NCBI GenBank assembly: GCA_004565275.1
Contig: SDOX01000006.1
Span: 1,202,183 to 1,266,182 of the forward strand
Source of the DNA: Nannochloropsis salina CCMP1776
Lineage: Eukaryota; Sar; Eustigmatophyceae; Eustigmatales; Monodopsidaceae
DNA length: 64,000 nucleotides
Direction of reading: 5' to 3'
In this document: positions 42,300 to 53,636 of the stretch, piece by piece
Numbering within the stretch: the first letter of the stretch is position 1
Layout: every line of letters begins with the position of its first letter
Made by a program: the position numbers and the translations under genes
The notes under the pieces: model-generated
Seen by the model: only the letters and a program-made list of their open reading frames with translations
What the model was told of the DNA's origin: nothing
The model's database searches: none

Positions 42300-43433
42300 G
42301 CCTCCTCGAAGAGGTGACGGGAAGGAAGGATCAGGACGAGTTATGACCCAAAATTTCTAAAATTTTAAATATCGTAGATGAATTATGGCGCATAACCTGA
42401 ATGACGTTGTATTACGAAAAATTCTGCTTGTATATCAGCGGCAGAAGGAGCCGTTTCGCCCTCTGAGAATGTCAGTTGTGTACTACGAGTAGCTTGCCTA
42501 CTCCTTCCACAACGGGCTCAAAGACACAAGCAATGAAGAAACTGTCTCTTACACTACAATAGAGGCATACACATGAGCTTTTGTGCAGTTGATTTGTCAT
42601 GAAGATCACGAAAGAGATTATTCTCGGAGACTTTCAACGCAAGAAACGTCGTGAACATAGGAAAAGACAACATTTAAAACTTTTGAGTACAAAGATAAAC
42701 CTGCTCAGCTGTGCATTTTTTTCTCAATTGCATGTCTACCTATCCAGTTCATAAAGACGGGGATGCACCATGTTTTATTTCTTCAATGTGTGGACGCAAA
42801 CGTTCGTCAACCGCATGTGTTTTAGGAAATTTCATGCCTCCATGACATCTCAATTGCTAGATGACACAAAAAGCATGTGTAAAGTCGTTTGTCTATAGTT
42901 CAAAAAATGTATTCCGCCTCTAGGAAATTATCTGATCGGAGACGTAAATGCATCTCATTGTACGCAAACCTGGTCCAGCCCAAACATGAGCGGGGTCGAG
43001 GAAACCAACCCGGATGTATTTACGTTCCCAGACCGCCGCGTGCACGTACTCAGGACCAAAGCAAGGCTACGCTACACCGGGCACAAGGTATCGTGTGCGA
43101 AAATGAATGGTGAGGGGCGAAAGCCTTTGGCACTGACAGTAATTTAGGAGATAAAGCACTCTAACATTTGTTTCTTGGAGCCCCGAAAGTGCTAAAACGC
43201 AGTATGGACAAGACATCACAGTGTACAATATCACATACTTTAAGGCAAACTTTACCATTCGCCTTACTTTTGCATCTTGATACAGAATAAAAAGTATTGA
43301 TATTAAGCAACTCGTGCTATCCTGTCAAGTTCTGACGAGAAATACCGCCCTCTGCTCGGCTACGTAGTCTTCGACCTGCCAATCCTCGAACCACGCCACA
43401 CCCTGCGCCCGGACATCACGCCTGTGTTCATCC
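42300..43433. other. AT-rich intergenic region, nothing recognised
   Basis: 1.1 kb upstream of threonine synthase, low in GC, with no open frame of note; it presumably includes the threonine synthase promoter near its right end. Confidence 0.5.
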
Positions 43434-45630
43434 ATGCGTTACATAAGCACACGCTACGACCCTTCCTCCTCCTCTCCCTCCTCTCGACGCTATTCCTTTC
43501 GAGAGGCCGTCCTGGCGGGGTGGGCCCCAGACGGGGGAATGTTCTTGCCCGAACGGATTCCTCACGTGTCACTGGCTCTGCTTGAATCATGGAGAGGATT
43601 GACTTATCCGGAGTTAGTGACGAAACTCCTTGCCCTCTTTATGGACGATGGCGACGCCGAGGATGCAACACAGAACGCAGAAGTGGACAAAGTGCCCTTG
43701 AGAAAGATCGTGCATGCTAGTTTTGCCTCCTTTGCCGTCCCCGAAGTGGTTCGATGGAAAGCCTTGCCGTGGCCGTACCTCTCTTCCTCCTCCACCACCG
43801 CCTCGTCCTCTGCCTCCCCCCCCCTCTCCCGCCACCCTCTTCCTTCCTTCCTAGAGAAGCAGGAACCTCCTTCCCTGTACATCGCCGAGCTCTTCCACGG
43901 TCCTTCTCTTGCCTTCAAAGACCTCGGCATGCAGGTCCTGACGAACCTTCTGGAACATTATCTGCTCCAGGAGGGACGTCGAATGACTTTCTTGGTGGGC
44001 ACCTCGGGAGATACGGGGCCCTCGGCCGCGGCCGCTGTGCAGGGCAAAGTCGCCATGCGCCTCGTCGTCCTCTACCCCTTGGGGAGGGTGAGTACCTTCC
44101 AGGAAGCTCAAATGCTCGCCGCGCACGATGGGGTGGGAGGAAGCGGGGAGAAAGCCAGTGGGGTTGCGGCCGAGGCAAAAGCTGGGACATTGGGGACCCC
44201 AAACGTGCGGGTCGTGGCTGTGGAGGGCTCAAGCGACGACCTGGACGTACCAATCGCTAGTCTCTTCGGAGATCCTGCCTACAGGTGCGACTTGTTCCGT
44301 GACCCTCCCTCCCACGACTGCCAGCCTGCGGGTTGACGTTGTGAGGGCAGTGCGCGTTTTATGGCATCTCTCGATCGGGGCATGCGCCCGTCGTCCCGTG
44401 TCTTTACCCCCTCCTTCCTTCCCTCCCTCCTTCCCTCCCTCCTTCCCTCCCTCCTTCCCTCCCTCCTTCCCTCCCTCCTTCCCTCCCTCCTTTCCTCCCT
44501 CAGAGCCAAGCATGCCCTCGGGAGTCTCAACAGCGTCAATATTGTCCGCCTGCTCGTTCAGATCTTCCACTTCTTCTACGCTTATCTGCAGCTATGCCCT
44601 GCCAGGTGCGCGAGCGATGAAGGGCCAGAGGGAAGGAAGGAGGGAGGGAGGGAGGGAGGGGAGGAAGACTTCCGCCCCCTCCTCTCCTTCGTTGTTCCGA
44701 CAGGAGCGGCCGGGCACGTCACGGCTGGTTTGTTGGCGGCAATGATGGGTTTACCGTTACGACGGTTACTGATGGCAACGAACAGTAACGGTCGGGTGTT
44801 GCGTCGACTGGTGAAGGAGGGGGTGTGGGCCCAGGAGGGAGCAGTAGGGGAGGGAGGAGGGGAGGGAGGGAGGGAGGGAGGGGGATTGGCAGCGGACGAA
44901 TTCCCCTGCCATGGACATCCAGGCTCCCTACAATGTGGAGAGGATCTTGAGCTTGGTGGCGAGAGAGGGCGGGAGGGAGGGCGGGAGGGAGGGCGGGAGG
45001 GAGGAAGGAGCCAGCTTGACGGGACGGGATATCAAAGAGGCGATGGAAACCTTCTACGCAGGGGGGCTGTGGGCCCTCCCTCCCGCCCTCCTTCGTCACC
45101 TGAAAAGCTGGGGCGTGGCCTGCGCGGAGCCCGTGGAGGCGGGAGCTGTGGAGGAGACGATTCGCGCAGTGTACGAGGGAGGGAGGGAGGGAGGGAGGGA
45201 GGGAGAAAGGGAGGGATGGGGAAAAGGGGGGTACCTCCTCGACCCCCATACGGCGGTGGGCGTGACTGTGGCAGGGCGAGAAATGGAGCGGGGGAGGGAG
45301 GGAGGGAGGGAGGGGTGGAGGAAGGGGGAGGTGGTGGTGGGCATGGGTTGTGCGCACCCGGCTAAGTTCAAGGAGACCGTTCAACAAGCGTTGCAGCTGA
45401 CGTCGCGAGGAGCAGCTGCCGAATTACTGATGATGGGAGAGGGACCTGCCTACGCAGGCGCTCAGACGGAGGTGATGAGGATGGAAGAGAGGAGGAATGG
45501 AGGTAGGGAAGGAGCAGACGGGCTTCCGTGTCCTGTCTTTCGGGCCTCAGAGAAGGGCCAGTGGAGGGCGCGATTGGAGGAGGAAATCGCCGCGCTGGAG
45601 GGGGAGGGAGGGGAAGATGGAGCGTTGTGA
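43434..45630 (+). CDS. THR4: Threonine synthase (THR4 type)
   Basis: PLP enzyme converting O-phosphohomoserine to threonine. Exons 43434-44284, 44504-44843 and 44893-45630 give 642 residues. Conserved blocks: MRYISTR, AVLAGWAPDGGMFLPE, IAELFHGPSLAFKDLGMQ (PLP Lys162), LVGTSGDTGPSAAAAV, VVLYPLGRVSTFQEAQM, VEGSSDDLDVPI, then SLNSVNIVRLLVQIFHFFYAY in exon 2, VVPTGAAGHVTAGLLAAMMGLP, NSPAMDIQAPYNVERI at the third exon, and GGYLLDPHTAVGVTVA and CAHPAKFKETV near the end. The second intron is only 49 nt; without it the frame is wrong from the NSPAMD block. The third exon includes three in-frame GGGA-derived insertions encoding (E/R)GGR repeats between conserved blocks. The first intron is a TCCC tract acting as polypyrimidine region. 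Confidence 0.93.
44411..44500 (+). repeat. 12-nt pyrimidine repeat in threonine synthase intron 1
   Basis: About seven copies of TTCCCTCCCTCC run up to the CAG acceptor at 44503, acting as an exaggerated polypyrimidine tract. Confidence 0.85.
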
Positions 45631-46658
45631 AGAGTGTCGTGGCCGTCGATGGAGGAAGGGGGGGGGGGATTCCGAGAAGAAGGGAGAGGAGAGAGGGGAG
45701 GAAAGGAGGAGATGACTAATGTACAAAGAAAAATGTGCGTTACCAGGCATCTTTGCCGTTAGATGGGTTTCTCCTCCTGTCGTTTTTTGACTTTATTCCC
45801 TTTTTTGGCCTCCATTCGTGCGTCTCCTATGTATCTTTTTATCTTTTCACGTTTGCCTTACAACAGTTGGCAGTGGGGAATTCCCAGCTTGTCGGCACCA
45901 GTATCTACTTTGTACCGCTCTCGCCCGTACCCGCCGACCGCATTCGCCGTTGGTTTTTGAATTTTGATTTTGTTTTCCTATCGCTACCAATGAAAGCTTT
46001 CAACTCTTCACGCTCCACCCAGTCCTGTCCTTGTCCCCCTCGACATCGCGCAATTTATATCCTTTTGCACAAGGCTGCCTGCTTCATCTTCTCTCTTGTC
46101 ACCCGCCCTGCCTCCTGTTCTCTTCCTCCCCACGTGGACGTCTTCCGTTCCCATCACTTTTCAGGCCTCGCTTCGACTCTAAATCTGAGGTTTTGCTCCT
46201 CCCACCGTCTTTTTCATGGCTTTTTCATGCCGCCCTCCCTCCATTCGTTTCGTGCTTGCGGATCGCCCCGTCCTCCTTTTAAGAGGAAGAGACGACGAAT
46301 CGCATTTCCAACATTTCGCGTTTTGCTTTCTTCTAGGAAGGCCAACATTTTATTTCTAGGCACACGTATGTCTCATTCGAATTGGCCTTGCCACCGACGA
46401 ATTCTCACCCTTGCCCGCCCAAGGCTGGCTCCTCCCCCTGTGAACTCTGGGGCTATTGTGCCCCCAATTCATGTTCATTGACTTCTTTTTTCCCCATGCT
46501 ACAGCTGTTTCCCATCCCATCCCTTTTCCTCCTCCCCCTACCCCCCCCAACCCTCCCTTCTAGAAGCAAACGGATAGAAGGACGGAACGTCCCCCACAGG
46601 GACCACTGCCTCCATGCAATAGAGGGAGGGAGGGAGGAGATAGGGAGAAAAGGGCGGC
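45631..46658. other. Convergent 3' spacer, pyrimidine-rich
   Basis: About 1 kb between threonine synthase and MRS2. A 248-codon open frame on the + strand exists but is Ser/Phe/Pro-rich without family similarity, and I treat it as chance. Confidence 0.5.
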
Positions 46659-49634
46659 TTAATTGACCAGCATGCCCGTGCATTGCATCCACAGCCCAAA
46701 GCAGAGGGCGGAACCGGCGATAAGGGTGAAGAGACCCGAAGAAACGCGGACAAAGGCACCGTGGGAGACGGGCGACCCGCTGTCCACGTCGAAACCGTTG
46801 TTCAAATTCATGCCTGAGGGAGGGAGGGAGGGAGGGAGGGGAAGGAGGGGGGTGAGGGGAGGATGGAATGGGGTGAAGGAGTCAAGGGAGGGAAGGAAGG
46901 AAGGACGGAGGGAGGGAGGGAGGGAGGGAGGGAGGGAGGGGGGAGGAGCGCGACCGAACATGCCCGTCACGAGGGCCCCGAACGCAAAGAGCATGTTAAT
47001 CATGGCGAAGACAGTGCCGTAGGTCAGCAACCGATTTCGCGCCAAATCCAGCTTCATCAGCACGTACTCCTCGGTGTTTTGGATGTCCTGAAAAAAGGGA
47101 GGGGGGCGAGGGAGGGAGGGAGGGAGGGAGGGAGGGAGGGAGGGAGGGAGGGCACCTGAGCGAGGAGTTTCTCTGGACACCAGGCAGTCGAGGAAGCCCC
47201 CAAAGGGCGGCAACAGAGAGGAGACGGGAGGAAGACCAGGAGGACCAGGGGCACCCGACCCCACGTTGCGCACCATCCCTCCCTCCCCCCCTTCCTCACC
47301 TCCTTGACCAGCTCCCACCGGACGATCACCGCGTACAGATCCTCCAAATAGGATTCCAAAAGTTCTTCCCCTTCGCTGTCGTCCACTCGGGCCTGTACCC
47401 AGTGCTGCTGGTGGACCGGCGTGGTCCCACACCCTTCCGCGGCACACGCCTCGCATTCCTTCTCCTTCTCCTTCTCCCCGCCCGCGCATTTCTCCTCCCG
47501 CCGCTGTTCCCAGCTGTTCTCGCGGCTTCGCCCTCCTTGAGACGGCAGCGAAGGGTGGTGCGAAAGGGAGGGAGGTTGGACGAGCCGAGTCAGGTACAAA
47601 AAGCGGAGGTCGTGTTCGTCCTCCAGGAGGGTCAGGAGGGCCTTGTGGAGGGACCGGGCTTTGCTCTGGTAGGAAGCCACCTGGGAGGATGGGAGGGAGG
47701 GAGGGAGGGAGGGAGGGTTGAATCGACAGGACCCGTCCAGCAAGACCGTTTGCTGCTTTAATTCCCCGCGTGCACTGCTTTGTCGGCCTCTGTAGTGCCT
47801 TTCTTCCTCCCTTTTCCCCCCTCCCTCCCTCTATTTCTTTCCCCTTCCTACCTTGTTCTTTAACTGCCGGAGCCGGTCCTGCTGCACCGTGTTTAAGGTG
47901 CTATTCTTTAAGAGAAGCCGGTTATTCTTGTTGATGCGCGGAAGGAGGAAATCCAATTTGGATTGCAGGTACGCCAGCATCGTCAACAGAACGGCCTGGA
48001 GGGAGCGAAGGAGGGAGGGAGGGAAGGAGGGAGGGGTAAGCATGGCAAGGCCTTGAAGTGGAGCCCCTTCCCCCCTTCCTCCCCCCCTTCCTCCCTCTCA
48101 ACGACCTACCTCCAGCGCCACGAACTCGAAACCCTCTTCCTCCTCCTCCGCCCCTCCCTCCCTCCCTCCCTCCGCCCCTCCTTCCCCCCTTTTCCCTCCC
48201 CCTTCCCCCACCGCGAACGCCTTCTTCTGCAGCCGCAGCCAGTTCAAATTCGCCTCCAGGCGACCGTGGCACTCGGGATCCGCTCCCTCCGGCACCAAGA
48301 CAATGAGCCGGTCCCAAAAGACCAAACATCTGAGCTCGTCCAGGTTCAAAATCACCGTGTGTTTCCGCACCGCGATGGACATCTCCTTCTTCCGCGCCGC
48401 CTCTGAATCCAAGCCCGTACACAACCGGCGGATGTCTCGGGCGTTCAGCATTCCTCCCGGGCCTCCCCCCCCGCCCGCCCCCCCCCCCAGGCATCCCTCC
48501 AGGCCCCATTCCCCCCCCGACGCCCACGCTCCCACAGGACGTGTACGAGGTCGGGGTACAGCGAGGGAATGGCCCCTCGGGCGGCAACCGATGCGAAGAG
48601 CGTCTCGCCCGCCCCGTGGCGGTCCGGTGCAAGCCCCCCGTGTCCATGGCATGGGAAGGATCGGAACGGTATCGCAGTTCTTCCGCACTCCGCGCGCGAG
48701 CTTCTCCGTAGGGCGGTGGAACCGTATAAGGAGCCGTATAAGGAACCGTATAAGGAACCGAGTTGCTGCTCCCACTCCCCCAAGCGGTTTTCCCAGGAGC
48801 AGGAGCAGGCTGGGCATGCTCGTGACCGTTGGAAAAGTCGTGCCCACGGGCAAAGTGAAGGGCCGGGGGGGCGGAGGAAGCGGGCGAGGTCGCGATGGAG
48901 GGGGTGCAGGTAGACGTGGAAGACGCCAGGCTCTCCCCCCGTTGCAGGGCAAACATCTCCTGTTCCTTGGCGTGCACGCTCCGCACTGCGCTTTGAATGT
49001 ACCGAAGCACGTCTTTCAAGCCCAGGTCGTCCACGCGCTTGCTCCCGTCCTTCATGTAGGTGATGGTTTGGATCGGCGTCTGTTGGATCCCACTGACTTG
49101 ACTCAACATCTCCAGGCCGTGGGGAGGACTCTTCCCGTTCATCTCGAGCGCCCCGCTCCCATCCTTGCTCCACAGGCCCAGGTGCGCGGCCAGACTGCCC
49201 ATTCTCTTCCCGCCTTGCTCCAAGTCCTTTCCCAAATAACTGCGCTTGGGGGCATGTTTCACATCCCCGCTATACAAACTCGTCTCGCGCCAGCTCCCCC
49301 TGCGACAGGGGGTGCTCAACAAGGGACGTGGGGCCTTGAGGTACGCGGCGGACGCCGCGGCCAAAGCCTTGGCTTCGTGGGCTTGCAAAGTCAATTGCGC
49401 AGCTAGGATGTCGAGGTTGGAGTCGTCTTCGGCGGATAGGCCGTAGGTCATGAAGGAATCGTTGCGGGAAGTCGGTCCCATTGTGTGCACATTGTGCTTC
49501 CTCGGTACGTGGTCGGTCTCGAAGTCGTCCGGAGTAATGTCCAAGGACAGGGGGCCTTTGTCGTCGGAGATGGAGGGGGAGACGGAGCGGGAAGTCTTTC
49601 CCTGGTTGGTTAGAAAGGAGGGCCACATGGCCAT
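46659..49634 (-). CDS. MRS2: CorA/MRS2-type magnesium transporter
   Basis: Exons right to left: 49634-48110, 47995-47852, 47680-47300, 47087-46955, 46813-46659, all phase-matched. Diagnostic features: LNARDIRRL and VILNLDELRCLVF in the N-terminal alpha/beta domain, FEFVALE joined to AVLLTMLAYLQSKLDFLL, STLNTVQQDRLRQLKNK, DEHDLRFLYLTRL, LLESYLEDLYAVI, ARNRLLTYGTVFAMINMLFAFGALVTGMFG joined to GMNLNNGF (the GMN selectivity motif between the two C-terminal TM helices), then FTLIAGSALCFGLWM. It is expected in the mitochondrial inner or another organelle membrane as a pentamer. The first exon adds about 370 poorly conserved residues, including a tandem VPYT repeat. Its frame shifts by one base within a G11/G8 homopolymer at about 48470-48490 (or a short intron is present there). 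The start is the first ATG. Confidence 0.9.
47108..47152. repeat. (GGGA)n tract in MRS2 intron
   Basis: About 11 GGGA units on the + strand, C-rich on the sense strand, shortly upstream of the acceptor of the 47087-46955 exon. Confidence 0.9.
48719..48762. repeat. 12-nt tandem repeat encoding VPYT in MRS2
   Basis: Three to four copies of CCGTATAAGGAA (+ strand). On the coding strand they read as VPYT-VPYT-APYT-VP within the variable N-terminal region. Confidence 0.85.
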
Positions 49635-51035
49635 AGCCGTGGCAGCGTAGGCGACACAACTTGAAGCTGTGTGCTTTCTCCTTCCAATGCTGTCGACGCC
49701 CCAGCAGAGGAAGGAAAAGCAAATGATGTTGTTGCTCTATGTTGTCCTGTCGTAATGGAGGGAAGAAATGGTGATTAATGTATGCAAAGACGGAACGTCA
49801 GAGGTATCCGCTTCGGCGGCGGCAGTAAAAGGCTTACCAAGCACAGCGACCAAAACGGCAAAGCCGCAGACGACGTCGGCAATGCTACGCACGCTATCCA
49901 CACTCTTGATTACACTGTGTGTTTCACACGACGTTCCACGCAGACACCCGTGCGGTCCCCGTCCATGGGCGCCAAATAATGTGTCCTGGGGCCCGGCGGC
50001 CTAAGATCATCCACCGCAACAAACAGCAGCTCGGAACGACACCAATAATTTGCGTAGGACGCGCATCCCACGCCGGACAAGGACAGCGCTTTTAGACAAG
50101 ACGGTGACCGTGTGCACGAAAGACATGCTTGGTGGTCACATGGCTCAGATTCGTGCATATTGGTACGCACGAATCTTCTCCTTGCCGCTGGGTGATAGGA
50201 CAGTGGATACGTAGGATTCCCCGGGAGACCTCTCCGAATCGACCGAGTGCCTGCCAAATGTTTGAAATGCGACCATCAAAGTTCGGCCGCAAGACGTTCG
50301 TCATTGACACGTTGCGAAGACTTTCACGACTGCAACGCAACCGGGAGCGGTTTAGCATAGCTGTCTTCCTCTCTGACTGCAGTGTAGGACATTTTGATGG
50401 TCATTCGCAACGAATGGTCGGGCGAATCTCGGAGATGAACGTGTGGCTTCGTACGACGCAACCTATTTACCTCTCAATCTGGTGTCTCGTCACCGAAAGG
50501 GAAATCGTTGGCTCGGACATATTGAGCAGGTGCCCGGCATGCTGATGGAATGTCCGTGGGACTCTGAAGTGTCAAGGCCGCAGTGCACAAATTCTGCCGC
50601 ATGCTGCTAGCGTATTTTGTTATGTGTAACCAGCGCTATGTTGTAGTGTTTCTAATCTGCACGCTCTCAGTCGCCGGATGCGCTTGAGCTTGACATCCAC
50701 GTGCCACCGGCGTCCTTTCTTGCTTCCCACTAGCCACCAGAAGGTTTGCTATCCTGTATTCATAATATCTTTCCTCCCCATGCACAGCTGCAACTAAGAT
50801 CTCCACAAGAGAGGCTTAGTCGTCTTCAATTAACAGACTGACCCCCCGCTGTATCCGGAGGCCACCGTCCAAGCCCTTTAGAAAGCTGGCAGCCTCCCTC
50901 TCCTTCGTGCCACAGCAACTCTTCGTTGTTGCTGCCATCACGCACCCACCATAGTATTACATCAATTGAGCGCCTCGATGCGCATTCTTGCCAGAGAGTC
51001 TCTTGGCCTTAACGACAAAATCAACCTTTTCAACC
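49635..51035. other. Divergent spacer, nothing recognised
   Basis: 1.4 kb between MRS2 and a small secreted-protein gene. Frames on both strands near 50100-50550 overlap each other and show no family features. It probably contains two promoters. Confidence 0.45.
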
Positions 51036-51653
51036 ATGCCTGCTTGCTGCTCCCGCGCGCGGCTTGCCTTTCTCGCAGCCGTCATCACCTTGATGTGTCT
51101 TGTTCACAAGGCTGAGGCGGTGAACACGGGCACCCTCACTCGCGACACTCCCATCGATCCTGGGCCCACGAATGGTGATGGTAAGTTGTGGCAATATCAA
51201 ATAGGCCGAATCACAACTCACAGACCAAAGTACTTGTCAAGGGAAGTGTGAAACAGACTTACTTGAAGTAGTTGTATCGTTTCTCACTAATTCGAATTTT
51301 TCTTTCATTACCACAGCGGGCATCGCCATTGATCCCATGTACGGGGCGCGGCGTTCACGCATGGGGGAGATGGCTGAGGATTTGCGAGGGAGGCAGGGAG
51401 GTGAGTGCCGCAAGTCGTGTGTAAGCCCGTGTGATGGCGGAGGCAACCAGGCCCTTCGGAATGTTCGAAGCACGATGCTTCAGACGACTTACTGATGCAG
51501 TCTTTTAATTCTCCTTGTCACGTTCTCCCAGAGACCCACGCGGGGAAAGATATTGTCGCCACAGAGGAGGACGTCGTCGAGAAGAGGGCCGAGGATGCAT
51601 CCACACCTTCTAGGCCTGAGACTCGTCGATTTCTTCGCGGAGAGCGCGCGTAA
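51036..51653 (+). CDS. Small secreted protein, three exons, C-terminal RFLR
   Basis: Exons 51036-51180, 51317-51400 and 51532-51653 join with consensus donors (GTAAGT, GTGAGT) and acceptors (CCACAG, TCCCAG) and matching phases, giving 116 residues. The N-terminus is a signal peptide (MPACCSRARLAFLAAVITLM, cleavage after KAEA). The mature 90 residues are hydrophilic and probably disordered: TRDTPIDPGPTNGD, DPMYGARRSRMGEMAEDLRG, EEDVVEKRAEDAS, ending RPETRRFLRGERA. No family is recognised. Its small size, secretion signal, charged mature part and RxLR-like tail superficially resemble secreted effectors or peptide precursors; the dibasic sites could also serve prohormone-type processing. Three phase-consistent junctions make it a credible gene. 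Confidence 0.6.
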
Positions 51654-53636
51654 GGGAAAAACTTATTATACTATAGGGTAGAAAGAGCAGAAAGGGTTAT
51701 GACTCGTTCGCCACGGTCGCTGACGATTTCGAGCATGGCTGCTGAACATCGAATGGTATCGAATTTACAGAGCTGACACTATGAAGGCTTGTGAGCTGTG
51801 AATGTAGACGCGGATAATACTAGCAGAGGAAGATATGGAAGTGAACTTATACGGTAAAAAGCAGGAAGGCTAGAAGTCAGGACCTCTGTCGACTTTCGGC
51901 AGACGTAGATTTCTCGTCATGTCGGGTATGGAATGCTTTGCGAGGCAGAATTGTTGAATACTGAGACGTCTCTTGTGTGCTGTGTGTGCGGTGTGAACGC
52001 CGTCGGTCGTCATTGAACGAATGCAGTGGGAGGGACGCATAGTATATTGGAAAAGGGTATCTTCGATAGGATGTCCCAGATTGCGAAGAAAACAATTGAG
52101 GTGCAAGTCTCTCAGCACGTAGTAGCAAAGGTAGAAGCCCGGAAGAAGGTGGCTAGTGGGCATATGGTCGTGGACGGCACGCGTTCAATCAATGTGCTTC
52201 TGAGGGAGGTCACTCGTAGTCGTTCCCGCCTTGGTCGGCAAGCCTAAAAACCTGATAACCCAAAATTACTATTGAGAAACCAAGACTCAGCAAAGAACTG
52301 TAACTAGGCGGGCTTTTTCTTTCTTCTTTCAATTTATTTTGAGGGTGGAGGACATGACCTCACGCGTCCCGAACCGCTCGTGCACACAAAACCTTTTTTT
52401 TTGTGGTTTTGAGAGGGAAGTCAACACACACACACACACGCCAATTGAAAACCACACCTTGGAACCCTTCAAAACGGATATATTATGCTGCCACCCTATT
52501 TCACGCGGAGTCACCGCGACCAAGCAAAATGAGCAGGGATCGGGGTGCCGAGACCGGAGTCTTTTCGTTCTAACAGTTTGCGCGTTCTTGCATTTGCTTT
52601 ATACTGAACGACGCCGATCCCCCGGGCGAACGTCTTTTTGTGCACAAGCTGTGTCCCTTTATCTCCGCAGTCATATAAACAATGATGAAAGACACTAGTT
52701 TGGATGTAAACGCGATAGAGGCGCGGTGTTTGGGTCGAATTAGGTGCTTTTTGGCACATGTTGCCTCGACCTTGAAGGAAAATTTGTAACGAGCTGGACC
52801 GCCGCTGGCTTGGAGTATGGCCACAATTAAAGAAAGGGCCGATACACCACGATCACAAACGGGCACCACGGCCAAGATGTTTTTTCTACATCCACGGCCA
52901 ACGATTCCTGCGCCGACGGGGTACTCACGTGGCTTTGTTTGGTTTTTCTTCCTGGGGGAGAGTCAGCAAAGGTTTGCAATTCCCAGCGCTCGGGCCGTCT
53001 ATCTGTCTCGCGACGGGAAATTCGGACGGGCGCGCTCCTGTGTCCACAATTTGTGGCACCCCCCCTTTTTCGCTCCTGCGTCAAGTGATGCCACGGATGT
53101 GCCCCTGGTGCACACAAGTGCGTCATGGCGTGGTCCGTCATGGAGGTATGTGCGGTCGAAGGGGGAGTTGGAACAGTTGTCCTCTGGGAGCTTAAGGCTT
53201 ACCTTCCTTCCTACGCCTGTGGGTGCCCGAAAGGCGGCAGCCTAAGTGGCACAGGGGAACCCACGGACCCTCGTTGCCCAGCAAGCATGTTGCACACGTG
53301 TGCAGGAACATGGTCGTGGCCTGCTGTGACGGGCGGTGTGGTGCATTTGCCATGGCGTGAAGACAGCTGCGTGTCCTCTGACACCTCGAAGGGCCCGCCT
53401 TCGGTGTCCTCGATTCACCGCACAGGCGCCCCTGACTTGTTGCAGCGGCGATCCATGCAATGCTCTCCACTCACAAATATGTTGATTGACGCTTACACTT
53501 GCCTATCCCAATCGACAGGACTTTGATTTTGTTGTCGGTTTTGGCCTCCCAGAGAATGGCAAGCATTTCGCGGCAATAGCACCTGCTCCTTTCTGAGCTC
53601 TCTGCACAATCTTGAAGCGAAGAACCGCACCAGAGC
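51654..53636. other. Intergenic with a short (CA)n tract, nothing recognised
   Basis: 2 kb without a convincing gene. A CA dinucleotide run lies at about 52424-52439. Overlapping short frames on both strands near 52800-53250 look like chance. Confidence 0.5.

Noticed and set aside
45735-46481. 248-codon open frame on the + strand between threonine synthase and MRS2
   Set aside because: Composition is that of pyrimidine-rich spacer DNA, with no domain, no splice structure and no signal sequence.
49270-49722. Alternative-frame 150-codon ORF overlapping the MRS2 start, as a targeting exon
   Set aside because: No splice donor links it in phase to the MRS2 frame; composition is that of an overlapping frame.
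52817-53245. 142-codon + strand frame and its opposing minus-strand frames
   Set aside because: Mutually overlapping frames with no hydrophobic, domain or splice pattern; likely chance.
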